A stretch of 64,000 nt of DNA from JBFLVU01 sp964589625 (lineage in GTDB: Bacteria; Acidobacteriota; UBA4820; DSQY01): the NCBI GenBank assembly GCA_964589625.1, contig CAZPSH010000007.1:62001-126000 (forward strand), written 5' to 3'. The notes beneath the pieces are model-generated. The model did not search any database and had not been told where the DNA came from. It worked only from the letters and a program-made list of their open reading frames with translations. This document shows positions 1-8,893 of the stretch, in pieces. Position numbers and translations under genes: made by a program. Each line of letters starts with the position of its first letter. The first letter of the stretch is position 1.

Positions 1-999
1 CACGAGTTCCGCCTTGACTTCCCGCACCTTGCCCTGCGGCATAAAGCCCAGAAGTTCAAGGAGAAAGGGGCGACGTTCGCGGGCAGGATGCTCGCGGACC
101 CCGCCGGGATGGCGCGAAAGGCCCGCCCCGTAGCCGCCCTGGCGAACGCCGCGAACCGGAATCGGCTCGCGCGCAAGGCCATGGCCCCGGTCCTCAAGAT
201 CCATCCAGACGCACCACTTCCGCCCGTGGCCGCAAAGACCTTCACATCGCGATTCGGGTCTCTTCCGAAGCCCGCCCAGACCCGTGAGAAGGCCGTCCTC
301 TTCACGACGTGCCTGGTGGACGCCAACTACCCGGAGCTGGGTGAAACCCTGGTCAAGTTCCTCGCCTCCTGCGGCGTGGAGGTGATCCTGCCGGACGGGA
401 TCGACTGCTGCGGAATCCCCGCCTTCGACCTCGGGGACATCGAAACCACCGCCGCCAAGGCCAGGAAAAACGTGGCCGCCCTCCTGCCCTACGCCCGGGC
501 TGGGATGCCGATCCTTACCCCGGTTTCCTCCTGCGCCATGGCCCTCGCCATGGAATACCCCCTCCTCGTCCCCGGAGAGGAGGCCACATGCGTAGCGGGT
601 GCCTCGCGGGACCTCTTCGACTACCTTGCCGACTTGAAGAAGCGGGGCCTCTGGCCCTCCACCGAGCCCCGTCCCTTGGGTGAAGTGGCCTACCACCTCC
701 CCTGCCATCTGAAGCAGATGGGAGTGGGCTTCAAGGGACGCGACCTCCTGCGTGATCTGCCGGGGACCACCGTCAAGGTCATGGATGCCTGCTCGGGCCA
801 CGACGGCACCTACGGAATCCGGTTGGAGACCTTCGAGGCCTCCTTGAAGGTGGGCCGAAAGCTGTTCCAGAAGGTCCGGGACGCCTCCGGCCCCGTCACA
901 ACCGAATGCCCCCTTTCGGGCCTCCAGATCTCCCACGCCACCGGAAGGGAGGCCCTCCATCCCATCGTCCTGCTGGCCAGGGCTTACGGAATCGGGTGA
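1..999 (+). CDS. GlpC-like Fe-S oxidoreductase with two CCG domains (5' partial)
   Basis: The reading frame is open to the first base of the window, so the N-terminus, where a [4Fe-4S] ferredoxin-like part would be expected, is missing. The visible part carries two cysteine-rich CCG units of the heterodisulfide reductase/GlpC type: TTCLVD...DCCGIP...SSCAM, then LPCHLK...DACSGHDG...TECPLSG. Proteins of this family are redox partners using CCG-bound Fe-S clusters. A DUF3501 gene follows 46 bases downstream, and GlpC-like plus DUF3501 genes commonly cluster with rubrerythrin, suggesting an oxidative-stress or electron-transfer role. The substrate cannot be read from the sequence. Confidence 0.85.
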   Translation, partial: HEFRLDFPHLALRHKAQKFKEKGATFAGRMLADPAGMARKARPVAALANAANRNRLARKAMAPVLKIHPDAPLPPVAAKTFTSRFGSLPKPAQTREKAVLFTTCLVDANYPELGETLVKFLASCGVEVILPDGIDCCGIPAFDLGDIETTAAKARKNVAALLPYARAGMPILTPVSSCAMALAMEYPLLVPGEEATCVAGASRDLFDYLADLKKRGLWPSTEPRPLGEVAYHLPCHLKQMGVGFKGRDLLRDLPGTTVKVMDACSGHDGTYGIRLETFEASLKVGRKLFQKVRDASGPVTTECPLSGLQISHATGREALHPIVLLARAYGIG

Positions 1000-1045
1000 G
1001 GGAGCGCCTCGCGGCGCCCCGACATCCCCTAAACGGGAAGGTCCC

Positions 1046-1702
1046 ATGAAACCCCTTCAAAGAGGCGAAATCCTCGACCTCGTACAGTACGAAAAGCGGA
1101 GAAAAGACATCCGTGCCGAACTCATGGCCCTCAAGGACCGGCGCCGCCTGCACCTGAACCCTTTTCTGACGCTGCTTTTCGAGAACCGTCGGACCATCTG
1201 GTATCAGATTCAAGAGATGATGCGAGCCGAACGCATGGTGGAGGAGGAGGCCATCCTCGGAGAGATGGAGACGTACGGCCCGCTCGTTCCCGGCCGTGAG
1301 GAGTGGAAAGCCACCCTCTACATCGAAATCCCCGACCTCGACCGCCTGAAGGAAACCCTTCCCAAGCTCGTGGGCGTGGAGAACACCGTATACGCCCGCA
1401 TCGGGCAGGAGCGTGTCCGGGCCGTGGGCGAGGAGGGAAGGAGCCGCGAGGATTACACGAGCACCGTCCACTACCTCACCTGGTCCCTCCCCGCCGGGGC
1501 AAGGGAGAGCCTCCGCAAGGGCGCCCCGCTGTTCTTCGGTGTGGACCATGCAGGAGCCAGCGCCGAGGTGCCGGCAGGAGACTCCCTCCGGACGGAACTG
1601 CTCTCCGACCTCGACGCGGAGAAGGCGAACGGGCCGCCCTTCGAACCGGCCGCCGGGGGAAACCTGGGCGGCCCATTCCGGCCCCCTCCGGAGGGAACTT
1701 GA
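1046..1702 (+). CDS. DUF3501 family protein
   Basis: This 218-residue protein opens with MKPLQRGEILDLVQYEKRR and continues with the FLTLLFENRRTIWYQIQEMMRAERM block typical of DUF3501. The family has no established biochemical function but is repeatedly found beside GlpC-like Fe-S proteins and rubrerythrin, as it is here beside the preceding gene, so I infer a role with that redox module. The last 25 or so residues are Gly/Pro-rich and look like an unconserved tail. The start at 1046 has a purine-rich stretch (gggaagg) upstream. The stop lies 22 bases before the likely start of the desaturase, so the three genes may be co-transcribed. Confidence 0.85.
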   Translation: MKPLQRGEILDLVQYEKRRKDIRAELMALKDRRRLHLNPFLTLLFENRRTIWYQIQEMMRAERMVEEEAILGEMETYGPLVPGREEWKATLYIEIPDLDRLKETLPKLVGVENTVYARIGQERVRAVGEEGRSREDYTSTVHYLTWSLPAGARESLRKGAPLFFGVDHAGASAEVPAGDSLRTELLSDLDAEKANGPPFEPAAGGNLGGPFRPPPEGT

Positions 1703-1724
1703 AAGGGACATCCCAAAGGAGGTC

Positions 1725-2603
1725 TTGGAGGGCCTCCACCGGCTCTCCCCGATCCGTCACTTCGCCGCCGCCGGGTCCTTGACGGCGGCTGCGGCCTCCC
1801 TGGCCTTCGGCCTCATCCTTCCGATCCCCCTGGAGGCCTGGATGCCTCTCTCCCTGCTCTTGGGGCTCTGCGCCTTCGATTACACGCTGCTCCTGCACGA
1901 GGCGCTTCACCGGCTGGTCTTTCCCGGCCGGCGGGTCGGCGCCACGCGGCTCCTTTCGCTCCTCTACGCCCTGCCGAGCGGGATCTCTCCTTCCCAATTC
2001 GCAAGATGGCACCTGGACCACCACGCGGGCCGGGGCTCCGCCGAAGAGGACCCGAAGAGGGCCCGCCTCTCTCCCAGACGGAATGAAAGGTGGCTGAAGG
2101 CCCTCTACTTCACGCCTGCCCTGTTTTGGATCTATTTCCGCGCCGCGGCCGAGGAGACGGCTACCTACGTGCCTGCGCTCCGCCGGCGCATTCTGGCGGA
2201 AAGGGTCCTCGCCCTCGCGTTCCACTCGGCGGTGGCGGCGGCACTCCTTGGGGTTGTCGGCTTCGCGGGACTGATGAAGGTCTACCTCGTCCCCGTTCTC
2301 TTCGGATTCCCCCTGGCCTTTGGCCTGAACCGCCTCGGCCCGCACGACGACATGGATCCGGGCGATCCGGCCCGATGGGGGACCCGCATGCACCGTTCCC
2401 GGATCTGGGACCTTCTGTTTCTCGGATCCTCCTACCACCTGGAGCATCACTATTTTCCCGGGGTGCCCTTCTATCGCCTCGGGACTCTCAACCGCGCTTT
2501 GTCGCCTTTCTTCGAGTCCAAGGGCATTCCCGAGCCCTCCTATGGGTGGCTTTTGTGGAAGTACTTGGCGGAGAATCGTGCCCCGCACACGCCGTGGACC
2601 TGA
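1725..2603 (+). CDS. Membrane fatty acid desaturase family protein
   Basis: The three histidine boxes of di-iron membrane desaturases/hydroxylases are visible: HEALH, HLDHH and HLEHH (in YHLEHHYFPG). Hydrophobic segments around residues 15-60 and 165-205 fit membrane spans. The family inserts double bonds or hydroxyl groups into acyl chains or carotenoids at the cytoplasmic membrane; the substrate is not predictable here. The start is uncertain. The frame runs far upstream through the DUF3501 gene with no good ATG, and I chose TTG at 1725. A consensus AGGAGG at 1717-1722 sits only two bases from that codon, so a later start (TTG 1779) is possible. It ends 9 bases before the convergent nhaA stop. 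Confidence 0.8.
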   Translation: MEGLHRLSPIRHFAAAGSLTAAAASLAFGLILPIPLEAWMPLSLLLGLCAFDYTLLLHEALHRLVFPGRRVGATRLLSLLYALPSGISPSQFARWHLDHHAGRGSAEEDPKRARLSPRRNERWLKALYFTPALFWIYFRAAAEETATYVPALRRRILAERVLALAFHSAVAAALLGVVGFAGLMKVYLVPVLFGFPLAFGLNRLGPHDDMDPGDPARWGTRMHRSRIWDLLFLGSSYHLEHHYFPGVPFYRLGTLNRALSPFFESKGIPEPSYGWLLWKYLAENRAPHTPWT

Positions 2604-2612
2604 GCCGAGCCT

Positions 2613-3932
2613 TCAGCCCCGCCTCAGGATGAGGTACCCGGCCAGCCCCGAAAGGACCGACGCACCGAGGATCCCGACCTTGGCATGTGGGAGGAGTTCG
2701 CCCCCCCCGAAGGCCAGCCCGGCGATGAACAATGCCATCGTGAAGCCGATACCGGCCAGACAGCCCACGCCCGCGAGCGTGCGCCATCCGGCGCCATCGG
2801 GCATCGGACAGAGGCCGGTCCGCACGACGAGGTACGCGCCGGCAAGAATCCCCAGAGGTTTTCCGAGCAGGAGGCCGGCGGCCGTCCCGGCGGTCACCGG
2901 CCCCCACAGTCCCCCAGTCCCGCCGACGTCGAGGGCAACCCCCGCGTTCGCCAGCGCGAAGAGGGGCATGATCCCGAAGGTGACCCAGGGGTGCAGGGCG
3001 TGCTCGAGCCGCTGGAGGGGAGCCGAGGCTCCCTGGGCGGCCCCGGTAAGCCCGAGAAGGGCCTCGTGCTGGGAGGGCGTGAGGATGCGCCCCCTCGAGG
3101 TTTCGGAGGCGAACTCGCCGAGGTGCTTCCGCGCCTTTTCGAGGAAGCGGGGACCCTCCACGGCCACTCGAGCCGGGATCGTCATGGCGAGCAGAACCCC
3201 CGCCACCGTCGGGTGGACGCCCGACTTGAGAAAGAAAACCCATACGGCCGCACCCGCCAGGGCGTACAAGCCAAGGCTTCGCATGCCGAGGCGGGCCAGA
3301 AGAACGAGCCCTAGGAGCACGCCCAGTCCGGCTCCAAGGTAGGCCATGCGGATCCCATCGCTATAAAAGATGGCGATGACGAGAACCGCGCCCAAATCGT
3401 CCACGATGGCCAGCGCCGCCAGGAACACCCTCAGCGCGGGAGGGACCCGATCTCCCAGCAGGGCCAGGACGCCCAGGGCGAAGGCGATGTCCGTCGCCAT
3501 GGGAATCCCCCACCCCCCGGCGCCGGCGCCCCCCGCGTTGATCGTCATGTACAGGGCCGCGGGAACGGCCATCCCCCCCAGGGCCCCGGCGATGGGGAGA
3601 AGGGCCTGCCGCGGCGTGGACAGCTCCCCCACCAGGATCTCGCGCTTGATCTCCAGACCCACGACGAAAAAGAAGAGGGCCATGAGTCCGTCGTTGATCC
3701 AGAGAAGGAAGGGTTTGGACAGGAGGAAGGGTCCGGCCCCCACAGATATCCTCCAGGAAAAAGCCCCGGTGTAGGATTCGGCCCAGGGGGAGTTGGCCCA
3801 GGCCAGGGCCGCGAGGGCGGCACCCAGCAGGATCACCCCTCCGCCGGCTTCCGTCTTAAAGAACTCTTGGAAGGGCAGGGGTATCGCGACCCGGCCCCGC
3901 CCCGACTTGCCCCGAGCCGACTTGGCGCCCAT
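2613..3932 (-). CDS. nhaA: Na+/H+ antiporter NhaA
   Basis: A 439-residue polytopic membrane protein with the NhaA signatures: FFKTEAGGGVILLGAALAAL near the N-terminus, FFFVVGLEIKRE, the helix-IV motif PMATDIAFALGVLALLG, and the paired aspartates of helix V in AIVDDLGAVLVIA that bind Na+ and H+. Length and order match full NhaA proteins, which export Na+ in exchange for protons under alkaline or saline stress. It is convergent with the desaturase and divergent from the mscL fragment, so it probably has its own promoter in the 101-base gap upstream. Confidence 0.97.
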   Translation of the reverse strand: MGAKSARGKSGRGRVAIPLPFQEFFKTEAGGGVILLGAALAALAWANSPWAESYTGAFSWRISVGAGPFLLSKPFLLWINDGLMALFFFVVGLEIKREILVGELSTPRQALLPIAGALGGMAVPAALYMTINAGGAGAGGWGIPMATDIAFALGVLALLGDRVPPALRVFLAALAIVDDLGAVLVIAIFYSDGIRMAYLGAGLGVLLGLVLLARLGMRSLGLYALAGAAVWVFFLKSGVHPTVAGVLLAMTIPARVAVEGPRFLEKARKHLGEFASETSRGRILTPSQHEALLGLTGAAQGASAPLQRLEHALHPWVTFGIMPLFALANAGVALDVGGTGGLWGPVTAGTAAGLLLGKPLGILAGAYLVVRTGLCPMPDGAGWRTLAGVGCLAGIGFTMALFIAGLAFGGGELLPHAKVGILGASVLSGLAGYLILRRG

Positions 3933-4033
3933 TCGTCCTCCCGTATCCGCGTAGACGATCCCACACCGAACGTAATGGAATCTGGCACAGTCTACAGCAA
4001 ACGGCGCCGCACCTTCTCGGGGAAGGTGATCGA

Positions 4034-4205
4034 ATGTTCAAGGAATTCAGAGAATTCGCGATGCGGGGCCACGTTCTGGACATGGCGGTGGGCATCCTCA
4101 TTGGAGGCGCCTTCGGGAAAATCATCAGGTCCTTCGTGGGCGACGTGCTCAGGCCGCCCATTGGCCTCCTCCTCGGGAAAGTGGACTTCTCGAACCTGTT
4201 CATCG
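4034..4205 (+). pseudogene. mscL: mscL, 5' fragment (large-conductance mechanosensitive channel)
   Basis: The frame starts MFKEFREFAMRGHVLDMAVG and continues through the first transmembrane helix (ILIGGAFGKIIRSFVGD) and PPIGLLLGKVDFSNLF, which is unmistakable MscL. After about 58 residues the match ends abruptly. What follows on this strand is the antisense of a PKD-domain gene, although the frame stays open to 4360. The periplasmic loop, TM2 and cytoplasmic helix are absent, so no functional channel can be made. The break is at about 4205. It is either a misassembly or a real rearrangement. Confidence 0.85.
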
Positions 4206-4905
4206 AAGCGGAAGGGATTCCCCTTCTTCGCGATGGAGGAGACCGACGGGGGGGCACCGCTACGGCCCCGACCACGAGGGTCCCGGTCTGGGTGCACACG
4301 TCGTTGCCGTTGCCCTCGCGGACCGTAAGCGTCCACGTGAAGGTGCCCTCGCTGGCGTAGGAGTGGAAAACGCCCAGGGCCGTCCCGTGGGCCGATCCGT
4401 CCCCGAAGTCCCAGTCGTAGGAGGGAGAGTCCGAACAGCCCGTTGCCGTCGCCGATCCCGAGAACGCGACGAGCTGTCCTGTTTCGGTCGTCGCCGGGAC
4501 CACCGCAGAGCAGGCGAGGGAACAGCCCTGGGCGTTCACCTGGATCGTGAGGTGGGAGTCGGTGGCCATGTCGGAGGCGCCGTCGGTGACCGTGAGGGAC
4601 ACCGGATAGGATCCGGCGGCGGCGTACGTGTGAGAGGGGGCCTGTTGGATCGAGGTCCCGCCGTCTCCGAAGGTCCACGCGTACGAGTAGGGTGGAGCCC
4701 CCCCCCGACGCAGAGGCCGCGAAGGCCACCTCCAGGGGCGCCGTCCCGCTCTCCGGAGCCGCGGAGGCCGAGGCCGTCAACGTGGAGGAATAGGCACAGA
4801 GTCCGGCGGAGGCGGGCGTTGGGCTGGCCACCGACAGGTTCATGGTCCCTGCGGAAAGGGCCAGTGTCCCGAGGGCCAGACCCGGGCTGCCGACTACGGC
4901 CGCGG
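4205..4905 (-). pseudogene. PKD-domain surface protein, internal fragment with two frameshifts
   Basis: Read on the minus strand, the segment encodes Ala/Ser-rich sequence, then two PKD-like units (TFGDGG... and DWDFGDGSA...), then VSSIAKKGNPFRF, which resembles the start of the C-terminal module of the nine-haem cytochrome at 43.4-45.9 kb (ISEIKKLDHPFRL). The coding frame shifts twice, at a run of nine C (about 4688-4696) and a run of seven G (about 4258-4264), both typical of homopolymer errors or slippage. Neither end of the gene is present: it is cut by mscL on one side and rtcB on the other. Confidence 0.72.
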
Positions 4906-5682
4906 TGGGGTCTTTTCGCCGGTCCGGTCGTCCTGATGATCCACTCGGGAAGCCGGGGCCTGGGCCACCAGGTGGGCGAGGAGTACATGGCCCTCGCGCG
5001 CTCCCGCCGCTATTTTGAAGCTCACCCTACCCGGGAGCTCTGCTTCATGCCCGTGGACTCGGCGGAGGGCCGGCGATACTTGGGCGCCATGAACGCAGGA
5101 GCCAACCTCGCCTTCGCCAATCGGCACCTCATCGCCGCCCTCGTGAGGAAGAACCTCTCTGACCACCACCCTAACGCCAGAGTCTCCCTCCTTTACGACG
5201 TCCCCCACAACATCGCCAAGAGGGAGATCCACGGCGGGCGGGAGCTCTGGGTTCACCGCAAGGGCGCCACGCGAGCCTTCCCAGGGCCACGGATGCCAGG
5301 TACCCCCTTTGCCGAAACGGGCCAGCCCGTTCTCATCCCCGGTTCCATGGGAACCCGCTCCTACCTTCTTAGGGGGATCCCGGAGAATGAGGCCGCCCTG
5401 TGCTCGGCCAACCACGGCGCCGGCCGACGCCTGAGCCGGACGGCCGCGGCGGGGGTGCTCCGCCGGAGGGACGGAAAGGTACTGAGGCCCGGCGCCATCA
5501 CGGACGAAGAATTCCGTCATGCCATGGAGGGCGTGGACCTGGTCTGTGAAGACAGGGACTCCATCAAGGAGGAAGCGCCCCAAGCCTACAAGGACATCGG
5601 AGCCGTCATTGAGGCGGTCTGCGGGGCGGGGCTCGCGGAGGTGGTTGCCGTTCTGCGCCCTCTGGCGGTGCTGAAGGGCTAA
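4905..5682 (+). pseudogene. rtcB: rtcB, 3' half (RNA-splicing ligase RtcB)
   Basis: From about 4905 the plus-strand frame matches the C-terminal half of RtcB, the GTP/Mn-dependent RNA ligase that joins 3'-phosphate (or cyclic phosphate) and 5'-OH ends. Visible motifs are MIHSGSRGLGHQ, DVPHNIAKRE, PGSMGTRSY and SANHGAGRR, whose His is the guanylylated nucleophile, ending in a normal DIGAVIEAV...LRPLAVLKG tail. The N-terminal half with the first metal ligands is missing. The upstream open frame is antisense PKD sequence. It is broken as it stands, and no start codon can be assigned. Confidence 0.85.
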
Positions 5683-5691
5683 GGGAGGCAA

Positions 5692-7998
5692 CTACCGGGA
5701 GAGGTGCGGCGGCGCCTCCCCCGGATCTCCACCCGCAACCCGCGCGCCGGACTTCCGTCGCGCTGTATGGCCCTTCGGCTTCCAGAGGATGCCGAAGGAG
5801 AGGACTTGCACGCCACCCCGGCCGACGGGGAGGAGGGTCACCGTCTCCAAGTCCCCTCCGAGGAAGCGCCGAAGGTGGTCCTCCCGGGCCACGGCCAGGG
5901 CGGACGAGGCGGAGGCACGCTCGGCCCGGGCGTCGGCCAGGTCCGATTCGAGGGCCTCCAAGCGGTCCTCCGCCCGGTCGGCCATCCTTTTCTTGGAGGC
6001 CGTCCTGCTGATGGCCCCCCCGATGCTCCGCTTCGAGCCGAGTAGGCCGCCCAGCACCCCGATACCCACGGAGATGGCCGTGTCCGCGCTTCGGGCCTTC
6101 GACTCGGAGCGCTGGCTTTCCACCTTGATTTCCAGTTGACGTACGCGATCCTCCGCGCGCTCCAAGCGCCGGCGCAGCGGATCCAGCGCCTTGGCCTCCG
6201 CGGCCGCCCGGCGGGCCTCCCTCCTGGCGGTGACGCGGCTGCGGAAGGAGTCCTCGGGCTCCCCCGGCGCCTGCACTTCCCCCGTGACGGGATCCCTGAG
6301 GAGCTTCAGGACTCGGCGGGCGGAGAGGGCGGAGGCGGCGGCCTTTGCGGCGCGCTCCGGCTTCCAGGAGGAGAAGTACGCCGGCAAGGGGCGTGCCGAT
6401 GCTCCCGCTCCGGGCCAGTCTCCCGAACCCATGCTTTCGGCGTCCAACGGGTCGGCCGCGAGGTCCGCCTCGAGCGTTGCGCCACCCAAGGGCCAAAGCA
6501 CTTTTTGCACGAGGGCGACGGGGGGGGCCTTCGGAGCCGTTCGGTACGAAACCTGGACCTCCGCGGCCAGGTGGGGAAAAAGAACACCGGATCCCGAAAA
6601 GAAGGATGGCCAGCCGGCGGGAACGGTGGGAGGGTCTTCGCCTCCCGTCCGCTCCTCCGTAACGGGCACGGCCGCGGGCGGCGCGGCGCCCAGGAGCCGC
6701 TCCAGCTGCGGCGGGGCGAGCGGTCCGGCCAGGAATGACACGCAGTGGCGGGTCTCCATGAGCAGGGGGGCGTTCCGCTTCACGTCATGGACCAGAAACG
6801 TCCGCGGGGCGATCTCTCCGAGCCTTTCGGCGGCGTCCGCTCCTCCGGGGAGGGAGCCCAGGGCGTCCGCGACCCGCCTCCGGTCGGGTTCGGTCTGCAG
6901 GCGGCCGAGGAACCAGAGACCGGCGTTGGTGAGCCCCTTGTAATCGAGGTCTACGGGGTTTTGCGTTGCGAGGACAACTCCCACGCCGAAGGCCCGCGCC
7001 TGTTTAAGGAGGGCGAGAAGCGGGGCCTTGGTGGGCGGGTTGGCCGGGTGAGGCGGGAAGTACCCGAAGACCTCGTCGAAGACGACCAGGGCGCGGAGTG
7101 TGTCACTCCCAGACTGGGAGCGCGTCCACGAGGCGAGTTCCCCCAGCAAGAGACCCAGGAAGAAGAGCCGCTGGGACTCGGGAAGGTGGCTGAGGGTCAG
7201 GACCGTCTGCGTTCCCGTCGACGCGGGGCCCAGCCAGGCGTCCAGATCCAGGGCCGCCCCTGATCTCCAGGCCTTGAGCGCCGGGGAGGCGAGGAGGGCG
7301 TTGAGCCGGAGGGCGAGGGCCGTCCGGTCTTTCGGGGGGATGACCGTGTCCAGATCGAGGACGCCGATCCGATCCAATCCGGGCGACAGCACCTGCCGGA
7401 CGAGGTCCTCGAGGGAGGGCGCCGCCCCACGGCCCCACAACTCCAGAAGGAGATGGGACAGGAGCAGCCCCTCGGGGCTCGTGGCCGGGTCGTCCGACAG
7501 GTCCGCCAGGGCCATCAGGGAAGCCGCCGCCGACAGGGCGCCCTCCTCCCTTTCCTCCTCGGGAGGTGAAGCGAAGCGCTCCAGGACGTTGACGGGCCGG
7601 AGTTCCGCCCCGGGCGTCAGTACGCGGACCGGCACCCGGGCCAGAGAGCGCACCGCGTCGGGACCGGGACCGAAGGCCTCCACACCCGCCCGCCAGCGTG
7701 AGGCCGTTTCTGGAGCCCGGCCCGCCTGGACGAAGGGAGCGAAGTCCTCGGGCCGAAAGTCGGGGAAAACCAGCAACCGGTTCGTCAGGTCCCCCTTGGG
7801 ATCGAGAATCAGGGAGGGGACGCCCGCCAATGCGGCCTCTTCCAGGAGATTGACGAGGAGTCCTGTTTTGCCGGACCCGGTCATACCGATTGCGGCGGCG
7901 TGGGTCGTGAGGCGATCGGCGTCCAGTTCATATCGCTGGGGTTCCGCCGAGGCCTCTCCGGCGGCCTTCGTGCGTCCCAAAAACAGGCGTGCGCCCAT
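5692..7998 (-). CDS. HerA/VirB4-like P-loop ATPase with C-terminal coiled coil
   Basis: A 768-residue protein with Walker A GMTGSGKTG near residue 40, LILDPKGD shortly after, a Walker B-like stretch LRALVVFDEVFGYFPPH and a following ATQNP motif. These define the HerA/FtsK-VirB4 family of ring ATPases, annotated in many genomes as 'ATP-binding protein' with a helicase HerA central domain. The C-terminal third has a long Arg/Ala/Glu-rich coiled coil (about residues 590-720) interrupted by a glycine-rich segment (SVGIGVLGGLLGSKRSIGG) of the kind seen in membrane-inserting or packing helices. No nuclease or SIR2 partner is adjacent, so a defence role is not supported. The substrate (DNA or protein) is unknown. 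Confidence 0.82.
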   Translation of the reverse strand: MGARLFLGRTKAAGEASAEPQRYELDADRLTTHAAAIGMTGSGKTGLLVNLLEEAALAGVPSLILDPKGDLTNRLLVFPDFRPEDFAPFVQAGRAPETASRWRAGVEAFGPGPDAVRSLARVPVRVLTPGAELRPVNVLERFASPPEEEREEGALSAAASLMALADLSDDPATSPEGLLLSHLLLELWGRGAAPSLEDLVRQVLSPGLDRIGVLDLDTVIPPKDRTALALRLNALLASPALKAWRSGAALDLDAWLGPASTGTQTVLTLSHLPESQRLFFLGLLLGELASWTRSQSGSDTLRALVVFDEVFGYFPPHPANPPTKAPLLALLKQARAFGVGVVLATQNPVDLDYKGLTNAGLWFLGRLQTEPDRRRVADALGSLPGGADAAERLGEIAPRTFLVHDVKRNAPLLMETRHCVSFLAGPLAPPQLERLLGAAPPAAVPVTEERTGGEDPPTVPAGWPSFFSGSGVLFPHLAAEVQVSYRTAPKAPPVALVQKVLWPLGGATLEADLAADPLDAESMGSGDWPGAGASARPLPAYFSSWKPERAAKAAASALSARRVLKLLRDPVTGEVQAPGEPEDSFRSRVTARREARRAAAEAKALDPLRRRLERAEDRVRQLEIKVESQRSESKARSADTAISVGIGVLGGLLGSKRSIGGAISRTASKKRMADRAEDRLEALESDLADARAERASASSALAVAREDHLRRFLGGDLETVTLLPVGRGGVQVLSFGILWKPKGHTARRKSGARVAGGDPGEAPPHLSR

Positions 7999-8122
7999 GG
8001 TTTCCTCCCGATCCCCTCATGATACGCTGCGGGTCTCCCGCACGGTATCGAGCGAGTGTTCCCCGAAGCGCTTCGTTGCCGTATCCTGGACGGGCGGCGT
8101 CTCAGCGTCTCGAAAGGAGCTC

Positions 8123-8893
8123 ATGGCCTGGGATCCGGACCTCTATCACCGATTCCGCGCGGAGCGCGCGGCCCCCTTTGAGGACCTATTGGGGCTCGTG
8201 CGTCAGGCGCCCGGACTTTCGGTTCTGGACCTCGGATGCGGGACGGGCGAACTCACGGCCCGGTTGAAGGAGGCCCTTCCCGGTTCGGACGTGTTGGGGT
8301 TGGACAGTTCCCCGGCGATGCTGGAGAGGGCCCGCGACCTCGCTCGGCCAGGCCTCCGCTTCGAACTCGGCTCGGTGGAGGCGGCGGAGGGAGAGTTCGA
8401 CCTCGTCTTTTCCAACGCCGCCCTCCACTGGGTCGCGGGCCACAGGCACCTCGTCCCCCGGCTCATTGGAATGGTCCGGCCGGGCGGCCAGCTCGCCGTC
8501 CAGATCCCTTCCAATCACGACCATCCCGCCAACCGGACGGGCGACGAGGTGGCCTTGCGGCCCCCCTTCCGAGAAGCCCTCGGGGCCTGGACGAGGACCG
8601 TGCACGTCCTGCCGCTTCCGGAGTACGCCGAGACTCTTCATTCCGCGGGAGCCGAGGGTCTGACGGCCCTGGAGAAGGTCTATCCCCACATCCTCGCGGA
8701 CGCAGGGGCCCTCCGCGACTGGCTGGAGGGAACGACGCTCCGCCCCTACCTCTCCCGCCTCCCCGAGCCGCTTCGCGGGCCCTTTCTGGAGGCCGTGGGA
8801 GAGGAGTTGGCGAGCCGGTTCCCCGGCACGCCCGTGTTCTTCGGGTTCCGAAGGATCCTCCTCCACGCCCACCGCCGAAAGGGCGACCGGTGA
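8123..8893 (+). CDS. tam: Trans-aconitate 2-methyltransferase
   Basis: Starting at the ATG after a good ribosome site (aaaggagc), the 256-residue product begins MAWDPDLYHRFRAERAAPF, the Tam N-terminal signature. The class I SAM-binding motif VLDLGCGTGELT follows, then LGLDSSPAMLERA and FSNAALHW. Tam methylates trans-aconitate, a spontaneous inhibitor of aconitase, using SAM. The length matches the family. The stop overlaps the GTG of the next gene (GTGA), so the two are translationally coupled. Confidence 0.88.
   Translation: MAWDPDLYHRFRAERAAPFEDLLGLVRQAPGLSVLDLGCGTGELTARLKEALPGSDVLGLDSSPAMLERARDLARPGLRFELGSVEAAEGEFDLVFSNAALHWVAGHRHLVPRLIGMVRPGGQLAVQIPSNHDHPANRTGDEVALRPPFREALGAWTRTVHVLPLPEYAETLHSAGAEGLTALEKVYPHILADAGALRDWLEGTTLRPYLSRLPEPLRGPFLEAVGEELASRFPGTPVFFGFRRILLHAHRRKGDR

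Noticed and set aside
4688..4696. Nine-C tract as a phase-variation switch
   Set aside because: The host gene is a fragment without start or stop, and a second homopolymer shift is present, so sequencing or assembly error is more likely than regulated variation.
5692..7998. HerA-like ATPase as part of a defence system (for example HerA-SIR2 or HerA-DUF4297)
   Set aside because: No nuclease, SIR2 or other effector gene is adjacent; the neighbours are rtcB remnants and tam.
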